From assembly GCA_900471515.1 (NCBI GenBank), contig UCFC01000042.1, positions 1 to 64,000 of the forward strand: 64,000 nt of DNA, read 5' to 3'. This stretch comes from Hyphomicrobiales bacterium (GTDB lineage: Bacteria > Pseudomonadota > Alphaproteobacteria > Rhizobiales > Rhizobiaceae). Shown piece after piece: positions 8,323 through 16,990 of the stretch (within the stretch, counting starts at the first letter, position 1; each line of letters opens with the position of its first letter). The position numbers and the translations under genes were made by a program. The notes beneath the pieces are model-generated. The model had not been told where the DNA came from, made no database searches, and saw only the letters and a list, made by a program, of their open reading frames with translations.

Positions 8323-10512
8323 ATGGGATCGGAGCCTTGGTACAAGACGGCGTTGCGATGGGGACAGACCAATCTGGTCGAGATCGACCCGGCTCGCTAC
8401 GACGATCAGTGGTGGCGGGAGCACTGGCGCAAGACGCGCGTTCAAGGCGTCATCATCAATGCCGGCGGCATCGTCAGCTACTATCCGACGAAATTTCCAC
8501 TGCATCACAAGGCGGTCACGCTAGGCGACCGGGATCTTTACGGCGAGATCGTCAAGGCCGCGCGCGAAGAAGGATTGAAGGTCATCGCGCGTATGGATTC
8601 GAACCGCGTCGCCGAGGATTTCTATCGCGCTCATCCGGACTGGATCTGCCTCGATATTGACGGCAAGCCCTACCGGCAGGCCGACAAATACGTGACCTGC
8701 ATCAACTCGCCCTATTACAGCGAATACCTGCCCGGCATCATGCGCGAAATCATCGAGCGCACCAGGCCGGACGGTTTTGCCGACAACAGCTGGGCCGGCA
8801 TTCCGCGCAAGAACATCTGCTACTGCCGCCACTGCACCGAGCAATTCTTTGCCTGGTCGGGCGTCGACCTGCCCCGCCGCCACGACTGGGCCGACGAGAA
8901 CTATCGCCGCTGGATCCGTTGGAACTACAAGCGCCGCACGGATCTCTGGGAGTTCAACAACAAGGTGACGACCGAAGTCGGCGGCAAGGATTGCTGCTGG
9001 ATGGGCATGATCAGCGGGGATATCCTCAACAACGGCAATCGTTTCATCGATCTCAAGGAAATCCTTGCCCGCAGTCCGATCGTCATGCTCGACCATCAGC
9101 GCCGCAACCTGATCGACGGCTTCGAGGACAATACCGAAACCGGCAAGCGGCTGCATGAAGTCGGCGGCTGGGATAAGCTGATCCCTGAAAGCACGCCGCA
9201 ATATCAGCTTGGCTCGCCGGCCTTCCGTCTCGCCAGCATGCCGCCCGCCGAAGTGCGCCTCTGGTCTTCCTCCGGCTTCGCCGGCGGCATCCAGCCCTGG
9301 TGGCATCATATCGGCTCGCTGCATGAGGACCGCCGCCAGTACAAGACCGCCGAGCCGATCTTCAAATGGCACGAGGCGAACCAGGATATCCTCATCAACC
9401 GCCAGCCGCAGGCCGATGTCGGCGTCGTCTGGTCGCAGAACAACCATGATTATCACGGCCGCGACAAGGCGAACGACCGCACGATGAACCCCTACAGGGG
9501 CACGACGCGGGCGCTCGACCGTGCCGGCATTACCTATCTGCCCGTCAATGGCGATGACATCGGCAAGGCGGCGGGGCGCTTCAGCGTGCTGGTTCTGCCC
9601 AACCTCGCGGCCATGTCGGACGGGCAGGTTGCCGCTGTCGAAGCCTTCGCCGCAGGGGGCGGCTCGGTCATCGCATCATCGGAGGCAAGCCTCTACAGCG
9701 AGTACGGCGACCGCCGCACGGATTTCGCCCTTGCCAGGCTTTTCGGCGTTCACCGCAAGACCGGTGCGCATGGCGATTTCGAAGCCGCCAATCCCGATAT
9801 CGAAACCAGCGCGCGCCACACCTATCTGCGCCTCTCGCCCGAGCTGCGTGCCGGTGTGCACGGCCCCTCGGACAGGACGGCGCCGAAGGCTGAGGGAAGC
9901 CGCCATCCGGTGCTTGCCGGCCTGGAAGAGACCGACACCCTGCCCTTCGGCGGCTATCTGCCGATCGTCAGCGTCGACGACGATGTCAAGGTGCTCGCGA
10001 CCTTCATTCCGGATTTCCCGATCTATCCACCGGAAACCTCGTGGATGCGGCAGCCCTATTCGGATGTGCCTGCCATTACCGTTCGCGAGAACGGCAAGGG
10101 CAAGTTCGTCTGGTTCGTCGCCGATCTCGACCGTTGTTATGCCCGGGACGACCAGTTCGAGCATGCGCGCCTGATCACCAATGCCGTGCGCTGGATGCTT
10201 GCCGATCGCTCGCTTCTGCGGCTTGAAGGCACGCACGGCCTCATCACGGCAACGCTCTACCAGCAGGATAAACGGCAGATCGTTCACCTGAACAACCGCG
10301 TGCTGGTCTCCCGCGTGCCGGGGCGCCAGAACGAGCTTGTACCAATCGGGCCGGTGACGCTGCGCCTGCGCAAACCGGCCGGCAAGGCTGCTTCGGATGC
10401 GGGTCTCAGGGTGGCCGGAAAAACGGTCAAGGTCCGTGACGAAGGCAGCGAGATCGCCATCGATGTCGGTGCAGTGCTCGACCATGAAGTGATCGTCGTC
10501 GACTGGTCCTGA
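8323..10512 (+). CDS. Putative glycoside hydrolase (beta-galactosidase-trimerisation/GHL6-like), family unassigned
   Basis: A 729-residue cytoplasmic protein without signal peptide. The N-terminal TIM-barrel-like region includes TRVQGVIINAGGIVSYYPTKF, EGLKVIARMDSNR and PDGFADNSWAGIPRKNICYCRHC. These resemble the hypothetical GHL6 hydrolase group and the barrel of GH42-like enzymes. Around residues 395-480 is a Rossmann/glutamine-amidotransferase-like segment (LVLPNLAAMSDGQVAAVEAFAAGGG), as in the trimerisation domain of GH42. The start at 8323 follows an AACGAGGGTGG region. An upstream in-frame ATG at 8215 would add 36 residues of poor similarity. It is divergent from the LacI gene and convergent with the IclR gene. 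The function is probably breakdown of the same imported oligosaccharide. Confidence 0.72.
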   Translation: MGSEPWYKTALRWGQTNLVEIDPARYDDQWWREHWRKTRVQGVIINAGGIVSYYPTKFPLHHKAVTLGDRDLYGEIVKAAREEGLKVIARMDSNRVAEDFYRAHPDWICLDIDGKPYRQADKYVTCINSPYYSEYLPGIMREIIERTRPDGFADNSWAGIPRKNICYCRHCTEQFFAWSGVDLPRRHDWADENYRRWIRWNYKRRTDLWEFNNKVTTEVGGKDCCWMGMISGDILNNGNRFIDLKEILARSPIVMLDHQRRNLIDGFEDNTETGKRLHEVGGWDKLIPESTPQYQLGSPAFRLASMPPAEVRLWSSSGFAGGIQPWWHHIGSLHEDRRQYKTAEPIFKWHEANQDILINRQPQADVGVVWSQNNHDYHGRDKANDRTMNPYRGTTRALDRAGITYLPVNGDDIGKAAGRFSVLVLPNLAAMSDGQVAAVEAFAAGGGSVIASSEASLYSEYGDRRTDFALARLFGVHRKTGAHGDFEAANPDIETSARHTYLRLSPELRAGVHGPSDRTAPKAEGSRHPVLAGLEETDTLPFGGYLPIVSVDDDVKVLATFIPDFPIYPPETSWMRQPYSDVPAITVRENGKGKFVWFVADLDRCYARDDQFEHARLITNAVRWMLADRSLLRLEGTHGLITATLYQQDKRQIVHLNNRVLVSRVPGRQNELVPIGPVTLRLRKPAGKAASDAGLRVAGKTVKVRDEGSEIAIDVGAVLDHEVIVVDWS

Positions 10513-10526
10513 CCGGCCAAAGAAAA

Positions 10527-10549
10527 CCGCCGGCTGACAGAGCCGGCGG
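10527..10549 (-). terminator. Rho-independent terminator for the IclR gene, probably bidirectional
   Basis: A perfect 9-bp stem (CCGCCGGCT / AGCCGGCGG) with a 5-base loop. On the minus strand it is followed by a run reading TTTTCTTT. It separates the convergent hydrolase and IclR genes. Confidence 0.8.
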
Positions 10550-10578
10550 GTTCGTGCAGGCGAGCGCAGTGTCTTGTG

Positions 10579-11391
10579 TCAGCTCGCAATGGCGTTGACC
10601 GGCGGCATCTCCCCACTGAGAGCCGCCGTCAACTGCGCCGAAGTCTCGGCCAGCAGGCGTCCGAGCACCGGAATCCGCTGCGGTGTAATCCGCGAGGCGA
10701 GGCTCGACAGCGATATGGCACAGATCGCTTCGCCCTGATGATTATAGACGGCAGAGGCCACGCAGCGCAGGCCGGGAACCAGCTCCTCGTCATCGACAGC
10801 ATAACCGTCCGCCCGGACTTTTTCGAGATCGGCCCGCAGCGCCGCCTGATCCCTCAACGTATTGGCGGTAAAGCGCCGGCTTCCCTCGCGCGAAAAGACC
10901 GCCTCCAGATCCTGCTGCGAATAGGTTGCGAGAATGGCCTTGCCCATGGCGGATGCCGTCATCGGGACCCGGCTGCCGACGCGCGCGACAGTGCGGGTAA
11001 TATCGCGGCTTTCGACGCGATCGACGAAAACGACCTCGCCGTCCTGAACGAAGCCGAGATTGGCGGTTTCGCGCGTCTGGTCACGCAGCCGTCTGAGATA
11101 GGGGAGTGCGGTGGCGACAAGATTGCTCTGGCGGGTGAAGACCGAGCCGATGGCAAAGGCCTGCCGGCCGATATGCCACATGCGGTCGTTCGGATTGTAC
11201 TGGATGAATTGCCACTGCTCCAGCGTCGTCAGAATGCGGTGAACCGTGGAAGGTGCCAGGCCCGTGCGGCTGGCAAGATCAACCAGGCGGTTGCCATCCT
11301 CGTCCATTCCCATCGCCTCAAGCAGCATCATGGCGCGGTCGATCGATTGAACGCGCCCGTGAAGACTTTTCTCCTCCACATGCTCTCCCAT
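10579..11391 (-). CDS. IclR-family transcriptional regulator
   Basis: A 270-residue protein with an N-terminal winged helix (RVQSIDRAMMLLEAM, then LASRTGLAPSTVHRILTTLEQWQFI, residues ~14-65) and a C-terminal IclR effector domain (VGSRVPMTASAMGKAILA, GYAVDDEELVPGLRCVASAVYNHQGEAICAIS). IclR proteins usually sense small aromatic, sugar-acid or keto-acid ligands. The gene has its own promoter carrying the same LacI-type operator as the transporter operon, so the LacI protein probably controls this second regulator in a cascade. It converges on the second hydrolase gene, which is a plausible target. Confidence 0.94.
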   Translation of the reverse strand: MGEHVEEKSLHGRVQSIDRAMMLLEAMGMDEDGNRLVDLASRTGLAPSTVHRILTTLEQWQFIQYNPNDRMWHIGRQAFAIGSVFTRQSNLVATALPYLRRLRDQTRETANLGFVQDGEVVFVDRVESRDITRTVARVGSRVPMTASAMGKAILATYSQQDLEAVFSREGSRRFTANTLRDQAALRADLEKVRADGYAVDDEELVPGLRCVASAVYNHQGEAICAISLSSLASRITPQRIPVLGRLLAETSAQLTAALSGEMPPVNAIAS

Positions 11392-11442
11392 GCGTCTCCT
11401 CCATTGCGAATTTTCGGGCGTTCTCCGGCGCTGTCAACATAG

Positions 11443-11471
11443 ATGGTAACGCTACCATTCGAGAGCGTCAA
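11443..11471 (-). promoter_or_regulatory. Second copy of the LacI-type promoter/operator, upstream of the IclR gene
   Basis: On the minus strand the sequence reads TTGACG, 17 bases, TACCAT. ATGGTAACGCTACCAT (11443-11458, one central mismatch) sits over the spacer and -10. It matches the module at 6582-6610 in -35, spacing, operator position and most bases. Confidence 0.78.
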
Positions 11472-11639
11472 CGGCGAAGAGTTCGCTGTAGCGCCAGAAA
11501 ATCCCGAACTTCACGGGATCGTGCACCGGCGGGAGCCAAAACCCGGGACGTCTCCACAGCGCGAAATCGCACCAGCTCAAGGGCTGGCGGGCGCGGCAAA
11601 TGATCTGGCCGGACCGGCCATTATTCGCCTGAAGCGTGC

Positions 11640-11668
11640 TTGACAAAAGAGAGGTGCCTGTATTTTAT
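11640..11668 (+). promoter_or_regulatory. Sigma-70-type promoter of the amide-sensing operon
   Basis: TTGACA at 11640-11645, a 17-base spacer, then TTTTAT at 11663-11668. It lies about 130 bases upstream of the first start codon, leaving a leader long enough for the hairpins described below. Confidence 0.65.
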
Positions 11669-11710
11669 TCATGCTTGCGGATTAGGCAGATAGTGCACCG
11701 CATTTTACAT

Positions 11711-11740
11711 GACTTCGACAGTCGCTGGGCAGTTTCGCCC
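11711..11740 (+). promoter_or_regulatory. Candidate ANTAR-target tandem hairpins in the operon leader
   Basis: Two short stem-loops in tandem. GACT/AGTC (11711-11714 and 11720-11723) has a 5-base loop. GGGC/GCCC (11727-11730 and 11737-11740) has a 6-base loop AGTTTC. ANTAR proteins bind paired hexaloop hairpins with A at loop position 1 and G at position 4. The second loop has the A but a T at position 4, so the fit is partial. The 3' arm of the second stem shares bases 11738-11740 with the terminator, so the two structures exclude each other. Confidence 0.5.
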
Positions 11741-11790
11741 CATGATGGCCCCCGTCGCGGATGGGACGCCTCATGGGGTTTTTGGTTTTT
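11738..11790 (+). terminator. Leader intrinsic terminator (likely attenuator) before the AmiC-like gene
   Basis: CCCCATGA, one bulged T, GGC pairs with GCC and TCATGGGG (11738-11749 with 11768-11778). An inner CCCGTC/GATGGG stem extends it. It is followed by TTTTTGGTTTTT. It lies between promoter and start codon of the operon that encodes an AmiR-like antiterminator, the position such a regulator acts at in the Pseudomonas amidase operon. Confidence 0.82.
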
Positions 11791-11799
11791 GGCTTGCAG

Positions 11800-12933
11800 A
11801 TGAATGATGCGTTGAAAATCGGCATTCTTTACTCGACCACGGGTCCTTACGGCTCGATGGGGCGCGACGCGCGCGACGGCGCCGAATTCGCGATCGCCGA
11901 ATTTGCTGCCGAAAGCGGCCGCCCCGTCGAACCCGTCTTCTTCGACCCGCGAGCCGATCTGGCCGCCTATCTCGAAGGCGCGCGCCATCTGCTGCGCGCC
12001 GGCTGCCGCCATATCGTCGGCACCATAACTTCGGCTGCCCGCAAGGAGGTTATCCCGCTTATCGAAAAGCATGATGGCCTGCTCTGGTATATGTGCCCCT
12101 ATGAGGGTTTCGAGGCGAACGAAAACGTCATCTATGTCGGCGGCTGCCCGAACCAGCACCTCCTACCGCTCTTCGAGCACCTGATCCCGCGCTATGGCAA
12201 CCGGCCCTATCTGGTCGGCGCCAATTATGTCTGGGGCTGGGAAATGAACCGGCTCGCCCGCGAGCTGACGACCAATGCCGGCGGCGAGGTGCTCGGCGAA
12301 CGTTACCTGCCGCTCGAGGAAACCGCGGTCGAGCGTATCGTCGCCGATATCGAGCAGCGCCGCCCGAGTTTCATCCTCAACAATCTGATCGGCCCGTCGA
12401 GCTATGCTTTCCACGAGGCGATCCGCCGGCTCGCCGATCGCGACCCGGCCTTCCGGCCTGAGAACTGCCCGGTCGTCAGCTGCGACCTGATGGAATGCGA
12501 GCTTGACGATATCGCGCCGGGGGCGGCGGTCGGCCAGCTCTGCGCTGCCTCCTATTTCGACAGCGTCGCCACCTCCGAGAATGCCGAATTCAAGCAGCGG
12601 ATCATCGCCCATTTCGGCGCCGAGCGCCGCATCTCCAGCGTCTTTGCCAGCGCCTATACCGCCGTGCGCCTCTGTGTCGATGCAATCGTGGCGGCCGATG
12701 GCGACGAGCCCTCCGCCGTGCGTCGGGAATTGTACGGCCGGACCTGGGCAACACCCTTCGGCGCGCTCACTATTGACCGTGAAACAAATCATGCGGCCCT
12801 GCCCTTCCATCTTGGCCGCATCAACGTCAGGAACGGTTTCGACGTGATCGCCTCGCGCCCGCCGCTTGCCGCCGATCCCTATCTGACCGGCCGCAACAAG
12901 GCGGTCTCGCCGAAATTACGGGTGGTATCATGA
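11800..12933 (+). CDS. AmiC-like amide sensor (periplasmic-binding-protein fold)
   Basis: A 377-residue protein of the AmiC/UrtA branch of family 5 binding-protein folds. It has no signal peptide, which fits a cytoplasmic sensor rather than a transporter subunit. Shared with Pseudomonas AmiC are the start IGILYSTTGPYGSM, the PYEGFE motif around residue 105 and GGCPNQ. In Pseudomonas, AmiC holds AmiR inactive until an amide binds. The stop overlaps the start of the AmiR-like gene (ATGA), matching that pairing. I chose 11800 because an earlier in-frame ATG at 11761 lies inside the terminator hairpin. The ribosome site at 11800 is weak. The gene symbol amiC would be by similarity only. Confidence 0.85.
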   Translation: MNDALKIGILYSTTGPYGSMGRDARDGAEFAIAEFAAESGRPVEPVFFDPRADLAAYLEGARHLLRAGCRHIVGTITSAARKEVIPLIEKHDGLLWYMCPYEGFEANENVIYVGGCPNQHLLPLFEHLIPRYGNRPYLVGANYVWGWEMNRLARELTTNAGGEVLGERYLPLEETAVERIVADIEQRRPSFILNNLIGPSSYAFHEAIRRLADRDPAFRPENCPVVSCDLMECELDDIAPGAAVGQLCAASYFDSVATSENAEFKQRIIAHFGAERRISSVFASAYTAVRLCVDAIVAADGDEPSAVRRELYGRTWATPFGALTIDRETNHAALPFHLGRINVRNGFDVIASRPPLAADPYLTGRNKAVSPKLRVVS

Positions 12934-13511
12934 AGGAAACACCCAATTTCGCCGGTTGGCACGCCGTCGTCCTGCACCGCGAGGATGGCAATACGGAAAG
13001 GCTGATCCGTCAGTTGCGGCTTCTCGGGCTTTCGGCGACCCTGCAATGGGCGCCGCTTTCGGCCGCGAGCGTGCCGGATCTCGTGATCGTCGATGCCGAC
13101 CAGGGTTTTGACGGCCTGCTTCCCTGGAGTGGAGCCGCCCCGACCTGCCCGATCGTCGCGCTGCTCGGCTCGGAAGCGCCCGGCCGCATCGCCTGGGCGC
13201 TCGGCCAGGGTGCCGGCGCGATCATCGCCAAACCGATCGCCGCCTCCGCCGTCTATCCGGCTCTCGTCATGGCGGTTTCCATCCATCAGGAGCGCAAGGG
13301 TGTCACTGAGCGTCTTCAATATCTTGAGGAGCGCGTGCGCCTGCGACCGCTCGTGCATGCGGCAGTCGAAAAACTCATGAAGGCGCATGGGGTCGACGAG
13401 GAACGCGCCTATTCGATCCTGCGCAACTGCGCCATGCGCCGCCGCCTGCCAATGGAACAGATCGCCGCCTTCATCCTCGGCGGCATAGAACCGCTGCCGG
13501 AGGCGGGTTGA
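12930..13511 (+). CDS. AmiR-like ANTAR-domain transcription antiterminator
   Basis: A 193-residue protein. An N-terminal pseudo-receiver domain (residues ~10-120) has the DLVIVDAD strand but not a full phosphorylation pocket. A coiled-coil linker (QERKGVTERLQYLEERV) follows, then an ANTAR domain at the C-terminus (VEKLMKAHGVDEERAYSILRNCAMRRRLPMEQIAAFIL). ANTAR domains bind hairpins in nascent RNA and stop a terminator from forming. The gene overlaps the AmiC-like gene and abuts the permease gene that follows, so it controls its own operon through the leader at 11711-11790. Confidence 0.9.
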   Translation: MKETPNFAGWHAVVLHREDGNTERLIRQLRLLGLSATLQWAPLSAASVPDLVIVDADQGFDGLLPWSGAAPTCPIVALLGSEAPGRIAWALGQGAGAIIAKPIAASAVYPALVMAVSIHQERKGVTERLQYLEERVRLRPLVHAAVEKLMKAHGVDEERAYSILRNCAMRRRLPMEQIAAFILGGIEPLPEAG

Positions 13512-14360
13512 ATGCGTGCATTGAAAGCCATCCTGAGGCAGCCAGCTGCTCTTTTCGGCCTAATCGTCGTGCTTGTTGTCATCGGCCTTGCCGTGGCGGC
13601 CCCCTGGATCGCGCCCTTCAACCCCGATGAACAGATGTTCGACGGCTTGTCGCTGGAAGGCGCCCCGCTGCCGCCCGGCGGCCCCTATCTGCTCGGCACG
13701 GATACGCTTGGCCGCGACCTCTTCTCGCGCATGCTGTTCGGCGCGCGCACCTCGCTCGTGATCGGCCTTGTCGCCAACGGCATCGCGGTCGCGATCGGCC
13801 TCTTCGTCGGCATCCTTGCCGGTTACATGCGCGGCATCGTCGGCAATATCCTGATGCGCTTCACCGACCTGATGATGGCTTTCCCGGCGCTGTTGCTGGC
13901 GATCGTGCTTGCTGCCCTGCTGCGGCCAAGCCTCTGGATCGTTGCCATGGTGATTGCGCTCGTCAACTGGGTGCAGGTCGCCCGCATCGTCTATACGGAG
14001 ACGCGTGGGCTGGTGGAACGCGATTTCATCATGGCCGAACGCTCGCTCGGTGCCGGCCACATGCGCGTGCTTTTCCTGCACATCCTGCCGCATCTCGTAC
14101 CGACGGCGATCGTCTGGGGCACGCTTGGCATCGCGACCACCGTGCTGCTCGAGGCGACCCTCTCCTTCCTCGGCATCGGCGTGCAGCCGCCGCAGCCTTC
14201 CTGGGGCAACATCATCTTCGAAAGCCAGAGTTATTTCCAGGCTGCGCCCTGGCTGGTCTTCTTCCCCGGCGCGATCATTCTTCTGACGGCGCTGTCCTTC
14301 AATCTCGTCGGAGATGCGCTGCGCGACATTCTCGACCCGACCCAGCGCGGGAGAGGCTGA
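13512..14360 (+). CDS. ABC transporter permease, DppC/OppC type (amide operon)
   Basis: A 282-residue inner-membrane permease with LGTDTLGRDLFSRMLFGART, the EAA loop (QVARIVYTETRGLVERDFIMAE) and the C-terminal SFLGIGVQPPQPSWG signature of OppC proteins. The ATG follows the AmiR-like stop directly with no gap, so translation is coupled. It forms the membrane part of an importer with the next gene. Together with the FmdA-type amidase and the amide sensor, it suggests that the cargo is an amide-bearing compound. That is an inference from gene order. Confidence 0.94.
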   Translation: MRALKAILRQPAALFGLIVVLVVIGLAVAAPWIAPFNPDEQMFDGLSLEGAPLPPGGPYLLGTDTLGRDLFSRMLFGARTSLVIGLVANGIAVAIGLFVGILAGYMRGIVGNILMRFTDLMMAFPALLLAIVLAALLRPSLWIVAMVIALVNWVQVARIVYTETRGLVERDFIMAERSLGAGHMRVLFLHILPHLVPTAIVWGTLGIATTVLLEATLSFLGIGVQPPQPSWGNIIFESQSYFQAAPWLVFFPGAIILLTALSFNLVGDALRDILDPTQRGRG

Positions 14361-15280
14361 TGATCTTCCTCATCCTCCGCCGGCTGGTCCAGGCCGCGCT
14401 CATCCTTCTCGGCGTCGCCGCCATCACTTTCGTGCTGCTTTATGCACTCCCGGCAGACCCGGCGCGCATGATCGCCGGCCGAAGCGCCACCGCGCAGACG
14501 GTTGCCAATATCCGCCACGAACTCGGCCTCGATCAGCCGCTGCTCATCCAGTTCAGCACCTATCTGGGCAATCTTCTGCACGGCAATCTCGGCCGCTCCT
14601 ATGCGCAGAAGACCGAGGTCTGGACGCTCATTGCCGCCCGTCTGCCGGCAACGCTGGTCCTCATGCTCTCAGGCATTCTGGTGGAAGTGGCTCTCGGGCT
14701 GACACTCGGCACGATTGCCGCCGTGCGCCGCGGCGGATTCGTCGACCGGCTTGTCATGACCGCCTCTTTCGTCGGGGTTTCGGCGCCGCAATTCGTCGTC
14801 GCCCTGCTGCTTCTATACGTCTTTGCCGTAACGCTCGGATGGCTGCCCATGAGCGGCTATGGCACGTTCGCCCATGTCGTGCTGCCAGCCACCACCCTCG
14901 GCGTGCTTGGCGCCGGCTGGTATGCACGCATGGTGCGATCGGCCATGATCGATGTGCTCAATCAGGATTATGTTCGCACCGCACGGGCCAAGGGCCTGTC
15001 CTCACGCCGCATCATCTTCCGCCACGCCCTGCCCAACGCCATCCTGCCGATCATCGCCATGATCGGCATCGATATCGGCCAGTTCATGGGCGGCGTGGTT
15101 GTGGTCGAGGCCGTCTACGGTTGGCCCGGCATCGGCCAGCTTGCATGGCAGGCCATCCAGCAGGTCGACATACCGATCATCATGGGCGTCACGCTGACAT
15201 CGGCACTCGCCATCGTCCTCGGCAACCTGCTGGCCGATCTGATGGCGCCGCTCATCGATCCACGTATCCGTACACGTTGA
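14360..15280 (+). CDS. ABC transporter permease, DppB/OppB type (amide operon)
   Basis: A 306-residue permease with the DppB N-terminus (LRRLVQAALILLGVAAITFVLLYALPADPA), the EAA region QDYVRTARAKGLSSRRIIFRHALPNAI and a C-terminal LIDPRIRTR. Note that here the C-type permease gene precedes the B-type gene, the reverse of the usual order. The start overlaps the previous stop by one base (TGATG). Confidence 0.94.
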   Translation: MIFLILRRLVQAALILLGVAAITFVLLYALPADPARMIAGRSATAQTVANIRHELGLDQPLLIQFSTYLGNLLHGNLGRSYAQKTEVWTLIAARLPATLVLMLSGILVEVALGLTLGTIAAVRRGGFVDRLVMTASFVGVSAPQFVVALLLLYVFAVTLGWLPMSGYGTFAHVVLPATTLGVLGAGWYARMVRSAMIDVLNQDYVRTARAKGLSSRRIIFRHALPNAILPIIAMIGIDIGQFMGGVVVVEAVYGWPGIGQLAWQAIQQVDIPIIMGVTLTSALAIVLGNLLADLMAPLIDPRIRTR

Positions 15281-15305
15281 CAGCAACCAAAGAAGGGGAA
15301 CCCGA

Positions 15306-16925
15306 ATGTTCAAACGCTGGCTTCGACACACGACCATGGCAACGATGGTGGCGCTCGCCCCCCTCGCCGCCACCGCACAGGAAACGCCCAAGCAGGGTGG
15401 CGACATCGTCGTCACCTATAAGGACGACATCACCACGCTCGACCCCGCCATCGGTTACGACTGGGTCAACTGGTCGATGATCAAGAGCCTCTATTCACGC
15501 CTGATGGACTATGCGCCGGGCACGCCGAACCCGGTGCCGTCGCTGGCCGAAAGCTTCACCGTGTCGCCCGATGGCCTCACCTATACGTTCAAGCTGCACA
15601 AGGGCGTGAAATTCTCCAACGGCCGCGAAGTCGTCGCGTCCGACGTGAAATATTCGATCGAACGCACCGTCAACCCGAAGACACAGGGGCCGGGTGCCGG
15701 TTTCTTCGGTGCCATCCAGGGCTTCGAGGATGAGACCGGCGGCAAGACCGAGACGCTTTCGGGCATCGAGACGCCCGATGACAGCACCGTCATCTTCCAC
15801 CTGTCGCGTCCCGACGCGACCTTCCTGCATGTGCTGGCCATCAACTTCGCCTCGGTCGTGCCGAAGGAAGCCGTCGAAGCCGCCGGCGGCGATTTCGGCA
15901 AGAAGCCTGTCGGTTCCGGCACCTTCATCCTGAAGGACTGGACGATCGGCCAGCAGCTCGTTTTCGAGCGCAACAAGGATTATTTCGTCAAGGGCGTGCC
16001 CTATCTCGACAGCTTCAAGGTCGAAGTCGGCCAGGAGCCGCTGGTCGCCCTGCTGCGCCTGCAGAAGGGTGAGGTCGATATTGCCGGCGACGGCATTCCG
16101 CCGGCCAAGTTCCTGGAAATCAAGAACTCCGCCGACGGCGCACAGATGATCGTCGATGGCGAGCAGCTGCATACGGGCTACATCACGCTGAACACCAAGG
16201 TAAAGCCCTTCGACAACGTCAAGGTGCGCCAGGCCGTCAATATGGCGATCAACAAGGAGCGCATCACCCGCATCCTGAACGGCCGCGCAACGCCCGCCAA
16301 CCAGCCGCTGCCGCCACTGATGCCGGGTTACGACAAGTCCTTCACCGGCTACGGCTACGACGTCGCCAAGGCGAAGGCGCTGCTGGCGGAAGCAGGCTTC
16401 CCGGACGGCTTCGAAACGGTCCTTTACTCGACCAATACCGATCCGCAGCCGCGTATCGCCCAGGCGATCCAGCAGGATCTCGCAGCCATCGGCGTCAAGG
16501 CCGAAGTGCGCGCTCTCGCACAGGCCAACGTAATTTCGGCCGGCGGCACGGAAGGCGAAGCGCCGATGATCTGGTCGGGCGGCATGGCCTGGATCGCCGA
16601 CTTCCCGGATCCGTCCAACTTCTACGGCCCGATCCTCGGCTGCGCCGGCGCCGTTCAGGGCGGCTGGAACTGGTCCTGGTACTGCAATGCCGATCTCGAC
16701 AAGCGTGCGGTGGCCGCCGACTCCATGTCCGATCCGGCAAAGTCGGCCGAGCGCACGGCGGCCTGGGGCAAGATCTTCACCGACATCATGGCCGACGCGC
16801 CATGGGTTCCGGTCATCAACGAGCGCCGCGTCGTCGCCAAGTCGCTGCGCATGGGCGGTGCTGACAACATCTACATCGATCCGACCCGCGTCATCAATTA
16901 CGACGCGATCTACGTGAAGCAATAG
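15306..16925 (+). CDS. ABC transporter substrate-binding protein, family 5 (amide operon)
   Basis: A 539-residue periplasmic protein. It has a Sec-type signal peptide (cleavage near ATAQE, residue ~25), then the SBP_bac_5 core: TTLDPAIGYDWVNW, YTFKLHKGVKFSNGREVVASDVKYSIER, KALLAEAGFPDGFETVLYST. The ribosome site AAGGGG lies nine bases ahead. Its sequence is clearly diverged from the binding protein at 4860-6479, so the two systems probably carry different ligands. The position downstream of an amide sensor suggests an amide or short peptide amide. Confidence 0.94.
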   Translation: MFKRWLRHTTMATMVALAPLAATAQETPKQGGDIVVTYKDDITTLDPAIGYDWVNWSMIKSLYSRLMDYAPGTPNPVPSLAESFTVSPDGLTYTFKLHKGVKFSNGREVVASDVKYSIERTVNPKTQGPGAGFFGAIQGFEDETGGKTETLSGIETPDDSTVIFHLSRPDATFLHVLAINFASVVPKEAVEAAGGDFGKKPVGSGTFILKDWTIGQQLVFERNKDYFVKGVPYLDSFKVEVGQEPLVALLRLQKGEVDIAGDGIPPAKFLEIKNSADGAQMIVDGEQLHTGYITLNTKVKPFDNVKVRQAVNMAINKERITRILNGRATPANQPLPPLMPGYDKSFTGYGYDVAKAKALLAEAGFPDGFETVLYSTNTDPQPRIAQAIQQDLAAIGVKAEVRALAQANVISAGGTEGEAPMIWSGGMAWIADFPDPSNFYGPILGCAGAVQGGWNWSWYCNADLDKRAVAADSMSDPAKSAERTAAWGKIFTDIMADAPWVPVINERRVVAKSLRMGGADNIYIDPTRVINYDAIYVKQ

Positions 16926-16990
16926 GCCTCAAGCGGACAATGCCTTCCCGGCCGTGTCGGGAAGGCTCCACAAAATCGAGGGAGACACCC

